A stretch of 64,000 bases of DNA, from assembly GCF_030253575.1 (NCBI RefSeq), contig NC_080560.1:43353001-43417000 (forward strand). The letters are read 5' to 3'. The stretch is from Rhododendron vialii. Taxonomy: Eukaryota > Streptophyta > Magnoliopsida > Ericales > Ericaceae. Position 1 is the stretch's first letter; each line of letters opens with the position of its first letter. A program made the translations under genes and the position numbers. Positions 33,701-45,927 of this stretch are shown here, piece after piece. The notes below the pieces were generated by a model. The model worked only from the letters and a program-made list of their open reading frames with translations. It searched no databases and was not told where the DNA came from.

Positions 33701-33899
33701 CTCTTTGGCTCTCATTGACGATGATCTTGAAGATGCTGATGTCGAATCTCTATTTTCCATTGATGATGAAGCAACAGATGAAGCAGTCCTTGCCTTCACG
33801 TTTGACGACTCTTCATCAGAATCAGGTGACTCTTCTGATGATCCTGACTCATTCCCTTATGAAGTCCAAACAATTGGGTTTTCCAACATCATGCTGGCT

Positions 33900-34250
33900 C
33901 AACCTTTAGCTAAGGTCAAAATCTTGCTTGGAAAATATGAGAAACCCATACCAGTCATCGCTTTCTTTGATACTGGTGCAGCAGCCTCCATTCTCAACCC
34001 AGCAATCCTTCCCAGGTCCTTTTGGCAATCGTGTTTTAGACCCTTTACAGCAGCCAATGGAGAAACTTTTGTTATCACCCTGATCAGTAAGCCTATTATA
34101 ATTCAACTTTTCCCAGGATACACCATAAAACACCAAGTCTATGGTTCCGACCTCCCAAGAAAAGATTTATTGTTAGGCTTTGATATTCTCCAAAATCTTA
34201 GCAAAGTTTCCTGGCTCAAAAAAGGTTTGAAATACAAAAACTACTTGTTA
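33900..34250 (+). other. caulimovirid aspartic protease region (fossil)
   Basis: A FFDTGAAAS active-site-like motif lies about 33964-33990, with a retropepsin-like context downstream (LLLGFDIL). It processes the viral polyprotein in live relatives. Confidence 0.75.
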
Positions 34251-34454
34251 CCCTGGACCACCCAGCCAAATATCTTTTCCATAGAAAACCTCTCCACCAT
34301 CAAAAAAGCTATGCTCCAAACTTCTTGTACTAAATCCCATTCCCAGTTCCTCACCAAATGCTCCAACCCACTTTGAAAAAATTCAGATTTCTTCATTTCT
34401 CTTCCCTTTAAGAAAAATGAAGACATTAATCCCACCAAAACCACCCATCATGGG

Positions 34455-35710
34455 ATGAACCCAGAACACTACCAGTTTGCTCTTCAAGAACTCCAGCAAC
34501 TTCAATCAGAAGGTTTGATTGAGCCCACAACCTCTCAGTGGGCATGTGAAGCATTTTATGTCAACAAAAGAACAGAGCAGATAAGAGGAAAGCTTCGCCT
34601 AGTTATCAACTACCAGCCTCTTAATCATTTTTTGCAGGATAACAAATTCTCTCTTCCTCGGAGAAGTGTTCTTTTTGCAAACTTGCCTAAAGCTCAAGTT
34701 TTCTCAAAATTTGATCTAAAAGCAGGTTTTTGGCAGCTGGGCATCCATCCAAATGATCGCCCTAAAACTGGTTTATGCATTCCAGATCACCACTTTCAAT
34801 GGTCAGTCATGCCTTTTGGATTGAAAACAGCTCAATCCTTATTTCAAAAGGCCATGATTCGAGTATTTGCTCCTATTCTATCTTCAGCCCTTGTCTATAT
34901 AGATGATATCTTACTCTTTTCTATAGATATTGAGTCTCATGTTGTCCTACTACAAATTTTTCATTCCCTAGTCCAAACACATGGTATCATGCTTTCAGAG
35001 AAAAAAATGTTTCTTGCTCAACCAGAAATTGATTTTTTGGGAATGCATATCTCTAAAGGTCAATATACCCTCCAGTCTCATATAGCCTCCCAACTTGACC
35101 ATTTTGCAGATGAAAATCTCACAATCAAACAAGTGCAACAGTTCCTTGGAATTGTTAACTATATGGCTGATTTTATTCCCAGCTTGGCCCAATACCGAAC
35201 TCCTCTCTCAGCTCTACTAAAGAAAACCCCTCCTCCTTGGTCAGCCCTTTGTACCAAAGCTGTAAAAGACCTCAAAGCCATCGCCAAAACTCTTCCTCCA
35301 TTATCCATACCTTCAGATGGAAAGAAAATCCTTCAGACAGATGCCTCTGATCTATATTGGGGAGCAGTTCTTTTGGAAGAAAATACAGATCAAAAGCGCA
35401 GAATTTGTGGATACAAGAGTGGTGCATTTTCTCCAGCAGAGCTTCATTACCATTCTACCTACAAAGAAATTCTGGCCATCAAAAGGAGCATTGAAAAGTT
35501 TGAATTTCATCTAATCGGTCATCATTTTCTAATTGAGACTGATATGATGAGTTTTCCCAGCATGCTCAAGTTCAAACAGAAACATCTCCCAAAAGCACAG
35601 TTACTCAAATGGGCAAATTGGTTTTCCAATTGGAGTTTTGATGCTGTTCACATAAAAGGAAAAACAAATGTCCTCCCTGATTTTTTGTCAAGGCTCAAAA
35701 AAGAAATCAA
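34455..35710 (+). other. caulimovirid reverse transcriptase and RNase H region (fossil)
   Basis: Reverse transcriptase landmarks include FDLKAGFWQ, MPFGLKTAQSLFQ and the catalytic YIDD box (34896-34907). RNase H follows, with QTDASDLYWGAVL and the terminal INVLPDFLSR-like motif. Sequence style is caulimovirid rather than Ty3/gypsy, and no integrase follows. Confidence 0.88.
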
Positions 35711-35837
35711 TCAGTTTTCAAAAACAAAACCGCATTCCTTTGTTTCTGGTTGCTTTTCCATGATTTCCTGTTTCCACCCCCTCAGTCTTCCTGTCCACCT
35801 TCAGTGTCATCTTTTAGAGTTAACTCTTCTTTCTAGG

Positions 35838-37832
35838 TGTAGACACCCCATTCTGGACTGTCCAGATAACGTTATTTTCCGATATCTTATTTCCCCAATG
35901 ATGATTAAAAGTCGAGAATAGTCTGAGGATGATGGTGCGTTTGAGCTTTGAGCGTCCCGAACCTCTTTCAAATCCCTTTCAAACCCTTCAAACCAGAGCC
36001 AAATAGCCCCAGCAAAACCAAACTGGCTTACGCCATTGTTCCCATGGCGCACGCCAGTTAATTGCCACGTGTCAGTCATCAACCGTTGACTTAGTTTTCA
36101 CTGGCGCACGCTGGTCCATATGTGGCGCACGCCAGTCTAGCCCAATCAAATCAACTTTATTCAGCCACATGGACGAGACTTTTGTGCCACCCTGACGTCG
36201 GCCACAGTCTCCCCGATGATTACTCTCGGCAGAAACGCTCCCTCTCTCTCCTACACCCCCCATCAAGGCAAGTCCCATGTATTTAATGCATGGGAGGCTC
36301 CATTCTTATTCCAACCAGCCAAACAAGGCCTTAGTCCAGCCTGATCTCAGTCTCTCTCTCCCCTATAAATATCCCCATTGCATTCATTTGCAATGGGTTA
36401 GCCACATTAAGGAGTGCAATCTTCTTCTTCTCTCCTCTTGCTCTCTATCTCTCATCTTCTATTGAAAGAGAAGAGAGGGCAACTCAACTTCCACACACTC
36501 CACTGATATCCAATCACCATACAACCTCCATCTTCAACCTTTAAGTTCAATACCATCTTTAAATCCCAACACAAAGAAAGGTATACCACCTTTCTGCTCC
36601 TTTCTGTTTTCAGCTCCTGAGGGGGACCAGTAAGGTCCAAGCTAGTAAGCAATACTAGTCCTGGCCTTAAACTGGTAAAATACAACAACCGTGTGGGATG
36701 TGACATGGCGCACGCCAATCCATGTATGCCGTACTCCAGTAATGGCAGTACGAGCACTACTGGCATGGGGATCATGGATCGTCATTTCTGTTAGCTTACA
36801 TTTCTGTCAATCACCTAAGCATGATAATAACCAGTTTTACAGCTTTCTGTATCCTAGAACTGTTTAGCTATGGCGTTCAATATTTGCTTTTCTCTGCTTT
36901 AGAAGGCCTCTGGGAGCCTTCTGGTCATGTTCCAAAGCCCAGATGGTGCAAAGCCAAGCACTGGATTAAGATAAAAGTGGCATACGGCCGTCCCTGACTG
37001 GCGTACGACAATTTTTTCCTAAGATCCACTGGCTGGCCCTTGCATACTAGCGTAGTCTTGGCCTCCTTTTATCCCCACGCTATTTTTGGGGTATTCTGCT
37101 GCCTTTCTTGGCTTGAAGCCACCTCGTATGTCTGTAACTGTATATATTCTGTTCTATTAAACTGCGTGGTTTGTCCTGGGTGTGCGCTGGTCCCTTTCCA
37201 GAGCCCAGAGGATGGCGAACAAAGATCGAGAAACTAAAAAATGGAGTACGCCAGTTTTATAATGGCGTGCGCAGGTCTTATCAGTATGCACTGGTTCGGC
37301 CAGTGCATACTGCATACTGGTGTGGAGCCTATTCACGTCTCTTCAGGACAGCGTACTCCAACTTATTCGGGTTGCTCAGTACTTGTTCTCAATCTATATT
37401 TATCATTGCAAGCAATCATCCATAAACATTTTATCACATAACTGCAACTTGTTACAGTTTTAATCCCCATTAACTGCTCCCCCGCCCTAACTGGCTAAAG
37501 AAATGATCAAATGAGAGAAAATGCAATCGTTTTACAAAACAAAATGCCTGAGTAGAGACCGATCTCCGGATTGGGCGAGAGGGGTGCCATAAAACCCTTC
37601 CCCTCTCGTAACCTGGCTCCCGAACCTCAGATATCGAAGGTGACGACGGACCGGTCTATGCCTTTTCAAAATCAAACAAACGTGACAAAACATTTTCAAG
37701 TTCGGTTCCTTGGGTGTTTTCACCGCTAAAACCCGAGTGGCGACTCTGAATCGAGGCGTTTCGCCGCGCTTTTCCAAAAGAGGGCGGCACCCGATTTCAT
37801 AAATCGAGCGTTTCCGGGGGCGCGTGCCCACA
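35838..37832 (+). mobile_element. solo LTR (Ty3/gypsy, Tat-like), 1995 bp, nested in the caulimovirid
   Basis: Begins TGTAGACACCCC and ends GTGCCCACA, and is flanked by the 5-bp target duplication CTAGG (35833-35837 and 37833-37837). It contains a TATA-like CCTATAAATA near 36361-36370 and a GC-rich right end (GTGGCGACTCTG, GTTTCCGGGGGCGC) like LTRs of the Tat group. No primer site, gag or pol follows, so it is a solo LTR left by recombination. It inserted after the pararetrovirus. It carries about nine copies of a near-palindromic GGCGCACGCCAG motif. Confidence 0.85.
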
Positions 37833-37846
37833 CTAGGTGTGTTCAA

Positions 37847-38539
37847 ATGTGTCAAAACCTTCAACATCTCTATATTTTCAAGTATGGTCTTGATGAAGGT
37901 CCTATAAAAGGTCTACCCTTCCATCCTGTTTATCCCTTTCTCACCCAGTTTGAAGTCTCTTACCATAATGTCTTTTATTTCAAAAAAGAAGCTTATTTTC
38001 TTTTATGGTATTTAGTTGATGTATATACTATAAGTGTCTGTTTTAATAAATCGGAAGTCTTGGTTTATCTGGCTCATGCGGCGTTCAATCAAGTTCAACC
38101 TCCAGAAGATTTCTTTCTGAAATTTCTCTTGCTCTTTGGCAACATACCCTACTGGCAACAAAAGATCAGACAAGTTCCCACAGGACCAGATGAAGATCTC
38201 CAATTTGCTTTTTGGACAACTCGCAACAACAGATGTCTTCCTAATCCTGATGGTTCTATCACTTGGAGAAAGGAGTATCACACTATATTCCTTTCAGCAC
38301 ATCAAGAGTCTCCGAGCATTGAGATCCACAATGGAAATTATCTGGTCATGACTCAAACACTGTGTTCACTTAATGGATTGACACCTGCAGAAGTTCCCTC
38401 ATCTCTCCTCCATTATGAAACTGCAAACTGGAAATTCAATAATACTTATCCGGAAGAATGGCGCCAAAATATTCGTTATCTTTTGACCCAGTATCACTTG
38501 ACTGACAGAGATGACGAAAGTAGTTCAGATGATCCATAG
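37847..38539 (+). other. downstream caulimovirid frame of unknown role (fossil)
   Basis: A coding-like stretch downstream of the RNase H region, with an acidic serine-rich end (DRDDESSSDDP). I recognise no domain; its position is that of the second frame in florendoviruses or the transactivator in other genera. It is followed by the intergenic leader repeat. Confidence 0.5.
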
Positions 38540-38737
38540 TGACAATCACGTGCTCATACCAGCTGTCTCTTTTGTGTGGTGTAATATAAAGTGCAGTAGT
38601 GTTGTCCTCTTTTTCCGGAGGGGGTGAAAGTTGTATCATATTATTAGTGTTTACTGTTAAAGTAGTACGTGTACAAGTAAGACTAGTCCAAGCCAGAAGA
38701 CTAATTGGTTTGTACTAAGACTACTTTTCCTGGAGCT

Positions 38738-38745
38738 TATATATA
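38738..38745 (+). promoter_or_regulatory. TATA box of the ABCB gene
   Basis: TATATATA lies 92 bp upstream of the ABCB start codon and only about 20 bp downstream of the right edge of the caulimovirid. Anything upstream of the core promoter is therefore viral in the present arrangement. Confidence 0.6.
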
Positions 38746-38829
38746 CCCGCACATATCCTTGCAACCTTCAGTCAGTTTTTTCTATATCATCTCAAACCGA
38801 ACACAGTCTGAGTCACAATAAACACAAGA

Positions 38830-41800
38830 ATGAGGGAAAATAGAGAGGAAGTAAATGGAAAAGTCGACCGAAAGGTGGCATTTTATAGGCTTTTTTCGTT
38901 TGCAGACAGAGTTGATATTGGGTTGATGATGGTTGGGGCGGTGAGCGGCCTAGCAAATGGGTTGGCTCAGCCTCTCATGATGCTGGTTTTTGGTGGCCTC
39001 GTTAACTCTTTTGGCTTCTCACCTCCTTCACAAGTTGTGCATGAAGTTTCAAAGGTATTTTATTTTTGTTTTGCCTCTCAACTGAGATTGATAAAGATGT
39101 TTATCGACACTGGATTTTATTATTCATAAAGCAAATAACTAGTATTGCCATATTTATTTGTTACGCAAACTGAACTATAAAAACATTTGTCATTAAGAAA
39201 ATAACAGTGGCATTTAGTGGCAGACCCAGAAATTAACGATACATAATATGCCTCGATCTCGTTTTACCAACCTTCCTTACCAGCATTTGTTGGTGCAAAT
39301 TCAGGCATGCCTGAAGTTCTTGTATTTGGCCATTGGTGCAGGCATTGCTTCATTCCTACGTAAGTTGAGATTTTCCATTATCTGTCCCTTAATTTATTTA
39401 TTTTTTGCGCTTTCACAACATTAGTATAACTTCCATAACTGTTCTAATCTTTGTTGAACATATTTCAAACTCTAGCATGCACAAAATTGTTTGTTCTATA
39501 TATGTTACTGTATCTCAATGGTTTGTATTCCGTTATGACAAAAATGATTGAGCCTGGATCTTCATAAAAGCGTGCCTTAATTCGGGTGACTTCTTGAAAC
39601 ATATATAGATGTGTTGAGTGATGACTTCTTGAAATTTGTCATATTGCAGAGGTGTCTTGTTGGATGGTTACAGGAGAAAGACAGGCAACACGCGTACGAG
39701 GATTGTACTTGGAAACAATCTTAAGACAGGACATTGCATTCTTTGACACTGAAACTAATACGGGGGAGGTCATCGGTCGGATTTCTGGTGATACTATTCT
39801 CATTCAAGATGCTATGGGCGAAAAGGTTTGACTTCAGTCTTTTTCATGATATATTTGTTAACTTTCATAATGACTTCATTTCTTTGCCATGCTATTCATG
39901 GGCAGCGGTATTAAGGGCTCTGCAGGGCATCTCCCCCAGCGTGCAAAAAAAAAAAGATCTTAATTATCTCATAAGTTATATGGATTAATCACTTTTTTAT
40001 TATAGTGGGTTATGTGGAGTTCTATTAATTGTGCACGTATACGTATTGGTATATTACGTGCCATTGATACATGATATCGATGATCTTTTGAAATCTAATT
40101 CGTCAATTTGTCAAACATGTTAGATACGATTTTAAAAAAGCAAAGTCAATTTTTAAATATCACCTTAGGAAAAACTTTATTTCTTAACTGGCCCCGCAAT
40201 GAGTACAAATTCTAGCTCCACCCCTGAATCGCTATTGACTGCCGGTCATTTGTCTATGCTTACGTGAGTTGTCTATAAATGAGATCATTTCCTGAAAATT
40301 GACTACTATATATGACAGGTTGGGAAGTTTGTACAACTCATGTCTACATTTATCGGAGGCTTTGTCATTGCATTGGCAAGAGGATGGCTTCTTACGTTGA
40401 TTTTGCTTTCATGCATTCCTGCTACAGTCATTGCTGTGGGAGCCATGGGAATAATCATGACAAAAATGTCCATACGCGGCCAGCTAGCTTACTCGGAGGC
40501 TGGAAATGTTATCGAACAAACAATAGGAGCCATCAGAACAGTAAGGCACTGCATGCATCTTTGTGCAAAAACTCGTACAAAACATGTACCAGTAAATTTA
40601 TGGATGCATGCCCTGACTTTTTGTGATCCTTGTCACTATGTATAAGGTGGCATCCTTCACTGGGGAGAATCTAGCGACAAAAACGTATAACAGCAAACTG
40701 CAAGTTGCCTATGTCACTACGGCTCAACAAGGACTGGCCTCTGGCATTGGTTTTGGTGCAATGGTACTGATTATTTTCTGCAGTTACGGGCTTGCTATAT
40801 GGTATGGAGCAAAATTGATCATCGAGAATGGCTACAACGGTGGTCAAGTCCTTAGTGTCATCATGGTGATCATGACCGGTGGGATGTAAGTACAACATTG
40901 TGCAGGCACCATATAAATTACAACTACAAGGCTGTAAAGTTTATTGCAAAACAAAATAAGTATACAACCATTGAACAAACTTAAGGATTTTTCATTCTTT
41001 GTCGCTAATGGTACCTCGACTAAACTGAGTTGTGTCTCTATTTGACTAGGTCATTGGGCCAGGCATCTCCGTGTTTGAGTGCATTTGCGGCAGGGCAAGC
41101 TGCAATATACAAGATGTTTGAAACCATCAAGCGTAAACCGCAGATTGATGCCTATGACACCAGTGGGATTGTATTTGAAGATATCAAGGGGGAAATCGAA
41201 TTGAAAGATGTGTACTTTGCGTATCCAAGTAGACCGGATGTTCAAATATTTTCCGGATACACGTTAAAGGTTCCAAGTGGCACAACTGCAGCTTTAGTTG
41301 GGCAAAGTGGAAGTGGGAAGTCAACAGTTATTAGTCTACTACAGAGATTTTATGATCCTAATGGTGGTGAAATTCTTATAGATGGTATTAATTTGAAAGC
41401 ATTTCAGCTCAGATGGATAAGACAGAAAATGGGATTAGTTAGTCAGGAACCTATTCTGTTTACCACCACAATAAGAGAGAATATAGCATATGGGAAGGAA
41501 AATGCTACTGATGAGGAGATTAGGACAGCAATTGAGCTTGCTAATGCTGCGAAGTTCATCGACAAGCTACCAAAGGTAAACCATTTCTTCTTCTTTTTAG
41601 AGATTATTGGATCGGATCTCTAGGCCTGCCTTCTCTGATGCCTTCCAAATTTGATTGGTGGGCATGGTACTTTGCATAACATTCCTTGAGTTCCTAGAAT
41701 TTTGGAGGTGTAGGGAATCCTGTATTCCAGTGGCAAAACTTTCTGAGAGCAACCACTTTTTGCATATATTGCCTAAAGTTAGATCAATCTTTGGTCCTCC

Positions 41801-44800
41801 CTGCCCATACTTCCGTCGATTGCTGATTACATGGATATTGTTATTATTTTTGTTGTTATTGATGTTTCCAACACGAGTCGTGCGAAAAGTTCACTTACCT
41901 AATCCGAGGAAAATGTTCAAGTAAGCTTTGAGCTATGGATAATCAGCATAAATGACTCTTGTACTTTTACAAGCACAAAATGACTTCTTCATCATTTTTT
42001 TTTTGTAGGGACTCGACACTATGGTAGGAGAGTACGGGACTCAACTATCAGGGGGTCAAAAGCAAAGAATTGCAATTGCGAGAGCCATTGTGAAGAACCC
42101 AAAAATCCTTCTTCTTGATGAAGCAACAAGTGCACTAGATGCCGAGTCAGAACGCATTGTTCAAGATGCACTTGCGAATATTATGTCAAGTAGGACAACG
42201 GTGGTCATTGCACACCGTTTGACAACCATAAAAAATGCTGACCTTATAGCAGTTGTACGAGCTGGAAAAATCGTGGAGCATGGTAACATTATCTTAGTCT
42301 GAGTTGAAATGTATATAGTGATTTTGCTCACCACTTGAAATTCATCAGGTCAAAATTGCTTTAAAATTTGAATACCAGGAACTCATGTTGAATTGATCAA
42401 GAATCCAGAAGGGGCCTACAACCAGCTAGTTCGCTTGCAAGATGGTATCAATGAAGTTGAAGATGGGCAAATGAGGGGAGCATATTCTCTGCGTAGGGAC
42501 ATAAGCATGGAAAGGTCTTCAAGCCGGAGTTTATCCTTTAACAGACCCGTAAGCAGAGGTTCATCAGGCAGCTGGCGCTCTTTTAGAGGTAGCTTTCGGC
42601 TTTCAACCCCCATTGGGATTATGATAGAAGGAAATGAGACTATAAAGGAAATTGACACATATGAGAAGACACCTCGTGAAGTATCCATTTGGAGGCTAGC
42701 CTATCTAAACAAACCTGAGCTGCCAATTTTGCTGCTTGGTTCCGTGGCTTCAAGCCTCAGCGGTGTGGTCTTTCCCCTTCTCGGAGTACTACTGTCAGCT
42801 TCTGTTAAAATGTTTTACGAGCCTAAAAGTGAGCTAAACAAGGATTCAAGGTTTTGGGCACTTGTGTATGTGGGCCTAGGTATCGCTACTCTAGTAGTCA
42901 TCCTAGTGCAAAACTATTGCTTTGGAGTTGCAGGTGGAAAGTTGATACAACGGATTCGCTCCTTGTCATTTGAGAAAGTTGTGCACCAAGAGATCAGTTG
43001 GTTTGATGACCCAAAAAATTCAAGGTGTGTTTGTAAACTGCTATTACTCAAATGCTCCTATTCCAGAAAGGCTTCTTAACTTAAACTCTTCTTGCATTTC
43101 AGTGGTGCAGTAGGTGCAAGGTTATCTACTGATGCGTCAACTCTGAGGAGTCTTGTGGGTGATTGCTTGGCCCAAATTGTTCAGAACATGGCAACAGTTA
43201 TAGCTGGCCTTGTCATAGCCTTCACAGCCAACTGGATATTGGCACTCATTATTCTAGTTGTCTTGCCATTGGTGGTTTTGCAGGGATTTTTTCAACAGAA
43301 ATTCATTGACGGGTTTGGTGATGATGCCAAGGTTAGTCCATTACCTTACATTCTGTGTTTATGACTTCGATTTAGCAGCAAAACGTAGATTTGGGGATAA
43401 TCCTTGCTCCTTATCATCTTCATCACCAACCAAGAGTTTTGTGAATGTTGCAGGCCACATACAAAGAAGCAAGTCAAGTAGCAAACGATGCCATTGGCAG
43501 CATCAGAACTATTGCATCATTTTGTGCTGAAAAGAAAGTGATGGACATGTACCAAACAAAATGTCAGGCCCCAATGAAACATGGAGTTAGGGTTGGACTC
43601 GTGAGTGGAACCGGTTTTGGTTTTAGTCTTTTTGCGTTCTACTGCACAAATGCCTTCTGTTTTTACATTGGAGCTCTTTTGGTGGAACATGGGAAAGCAA
43701 CATATGAAGATGTTTTCAAGGTAAAACATACATGTTTTGTATGTAGACATTAACTTTTGTGAAAATGTCAATAGCTCTTGATCTTGCAGGTTTTCTTTGC
43801 TTTGACAATTTCAGCACTTGGGGTTGCCCAGAGCACTGCTTTCGCTCCAGACACCAGCAAAGCCAGGGACTCTGCTGCTTCAATCTTCGGAATTCTTGAC
43901 AGCAAGCCAAAGATTGATTCAAGCAGCAATGAGGGTACAACCCTGAAAACTGTATATGGTGATATTGAGTTCAAAAATGTCAGCTTCATGTATCCAACCA
44001 GACCAAACCTTCCAATTTTTTGGGATTTATGTGTAACCATTCCTTCTGGAAAGGTAACAACGACAACTTTTGGTCCCTAAACACATTGCTCATTCATCGC
44101 TGTCCGTGAAAGCCTCCCGATTTAACTTTTTTTTGTAAACTTTGTTATGGCATATACATTCACCCTCCTAAAATTGAAATACTTACATAGTTTTAAACAT
44201 TTATTGCAGACTGTTGCTCTGGTAGGTGAGAGTGGTTGTGGGAAGTCCACTGTGATCAGCCTAATTGAAAGATTCTATAACCCTGAGTCCGGCCATATAT
44301 TCCTAGATGGAGTGGAGATCCAAAGGTTCAAACTGAGCTGGTTGAGACAGCAAATGGGGCTGGTAAGCCAAGAGCCGATACTCTTCAATGAAACAATCCA
44401 TACGAACATTGTTTATGGCAAGCAAGGAGAGGCTACAGAAGAAGAGATCATTGCTGCCTCAAGAGCAGCGAATGCACACAATTTCATATCAGCATTGCCA
44501 CGAGGCTATGACACTAATGTTGGGGAAAGAGGTGTGCAATTATCAGGCGGACAAAAGCGGCGTATTGCCATTGCAAGGGCAATAATAAAAGACCCAAAGA
44601 TCCTCTTACTCGATGAAGCAACAAGTGCATTGGATGCTGACTCAGAGCGTGTGGTACAAGATGCATTAGATAAAGTGATGGTGAACAGGACAACCGTGGT
44701 GGTTGCTCACCGGCTTACCACAATTAGAGGAGCTGACATGATAGTTGTTTTGAAGAATGGAGTGATTTTTGAGAAGGGGACACATGACGTGCTCCTGAAT

Positions 44801-44863
44801 ATAAAGGATGGGGCATATGCATCCCTGGTAGCACTTCACGCGACCCCATCTGTCACCCATTGA
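38830..44863 (+). CDS. ABCB: ABC transporter B family (P-glycoprotein type), 12 exons, 1258 aa
   Basis: Full-size plasma-membrane exporter with TMD-NBD-TMD-NBD layout; plant relatives (ABCB4/11/21 and ABCB9 groups) move auxin and other compounds using ATP. Exons: 38830-39054, 39305-39359, 39650-39825, 40319-40540, 40647-40885, 41050-41575, 42009-42282, 42379-43024, 43103-43331, 43454-43720, 43790-44053, 44210-44863; 3777 nt in one frame. NBD1: Walker A GQSGSGKS (residues 390-397), signature LSGGQ from 494, Walker B LLLDE with D518. NBD2: GESGCGKS (1047-1054), LSGGQ from 1152, D1176 in LLLDE. The serine-rich linker between halves lies in exon 8. All core ATPase motifs are present and the length is normal, so it looks functional. 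The exon 5 end was set at GGAT/GTAAGT so that GGMSLGQ is read across the junction. Confidence 0.95.
39898..40229. mobile_element. possible MITE in ABCB intron 3
   Basis: The left sequence ATGGGCAGCGGTA and the right sequence TAGCTCCACCCCTG resemble the termini of the intronic MITE in galactokinase. The inverted repeats are degraded and no clean target duplication is seen. Confidence 0.3.
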
Positions 44864-45927
44864 GAGTGTTGTCTTAATTATTCTTATTTATCCATGTCTC
44901 GTTGCTTCGATTTTCTGTGAAAGTGTAAATTTGGCCAGTTAGAAGAAGAGACTACACCAAGAATTGAAGTTTATCTAGATGAATTGTATTTATTGATCTG
45001 GTAATGAGCAACAAGTCAACATTACAACGGTGCCTTCTCTCAACCTTTGTTATCGTGTTTGTGTATGTTTTTCCTGTTTATACCGATCATCATGTCACCT
45101 ATGTAAATTGGAAGGATGTGTTCCTCTGCTGAATTAGAACTTCTTTTTCCTTTTTCTTCTGATTTTGAATGCTTAATTTGCTGCCAACTGCAGTATTTCA
45201 AGGTACCTAATTTTCAACTAATAATCTTTCTATCTTTTTCTTGGTATTGATAAGAAAATGTAAGAGAAATTTTACTGCACTCAATGGTTTGTTTTGCTAT
45301 TTTCTCATCTCATTAGATCTTCTCAAACCAATCAATGTTTGTGGATGTGGATTTTGGATGCAAGATAACATCTGCCCTTTAACATCATTATGGTTCCATT
45401 TGCGGACTACATTTTCATATCCCCAAGATTGTCGTCTCCAAAATAAATCCATCTAGATAAGAAAACCAGTCAGTTTGAGATTCTGTTATGTTTATTTGGG
45501 GTAATTAAGATTCTGCTCTGTTGTTCCAAGGCACAAATATGAGGAATGAATATAAAGCGGTTACATGATGTTTCTTGACTTTAATTTCATGGAATTTGGT
45601 CTCGTTTAATGAAAGTTACGATGATCATAGTGTCTGTGTTGAAGGAAAACTGTCAACCCCTTAAGGCCATGTTTGGCTGGCCTGATATCACAGTAAACAA
45701 GAGTGTCAAAAAAGTCTCACCAAGTTCTTGCTTTTTCCAGTTTTAATTTGCACATATTTAGGGTCTGACATCCTTGTGCCACAAGTATTCAATTGAACCA
45801 ACCGACGGATTCTTTATCATTTGCTAACAAAGGTTTAGGAGAAGAAAGTTGAGAGGAATTTACTGAAGAAAGACCACTTACAGTATCACAAAAATGAACA
45901 CGTACACCCAAAACACAACATCGAGGA
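44864..45927. other. intergenic region between ABCB and the PMEI cluster
   Basis: Contains the ABCB 3' UTR. No further gene, RNA or bounded repeat can be supported. Confidence 0.45.

Larger units (their letters stand above)
29443..38718 (+). mobile_element. endogenous caulimovirid (plant pararetrovirus), broken, with nested solo LTR
   Basis: Family Caulimoviridae by domain order and content: movement-protein-like, coat with zinc knuckle, aspartic protease, reverse transcriptase and RNase H, and no integrase. A downstream frame makes it florendovirus-like (inference; petuvirus-type is the alternative). A tRNA-Met primer site and a pararetroviral leader lie at the left. The first 87 nt or so of a 130-bp leader repeat recur at the right end (38634-38718), so the insert is slightly more than one circular genome length, about 6.8 kb once the 2-kb inserted LTR is discounted. 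The left end carries an inverted copy of the leader (29443-29674). It is broken, with roughly five coding interruptions, some of which may be natural frame boundaries. Leader copies are about 98 percent alike, suggesting modest age. It ends about 110 bp before the ABCB start codon. Confidence 0.88.

Noticed and set aside
35924-36300. Earlier candidate left boundary for the solo LTR inside the frame near 35924
   Set aside because: TGTAGACACC at 35838 with a matching CTAGG duplication at both sides gives a far better boundary.
30640-38540. Reading the region as a Ty3/gypsy retrotransposon
   Set aside because: There is no integrase and no flanking LTR pair for the coding part; the order of domains and the leader fit a caulimovirid. 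The 2-kb LTR inside belongs to another element.
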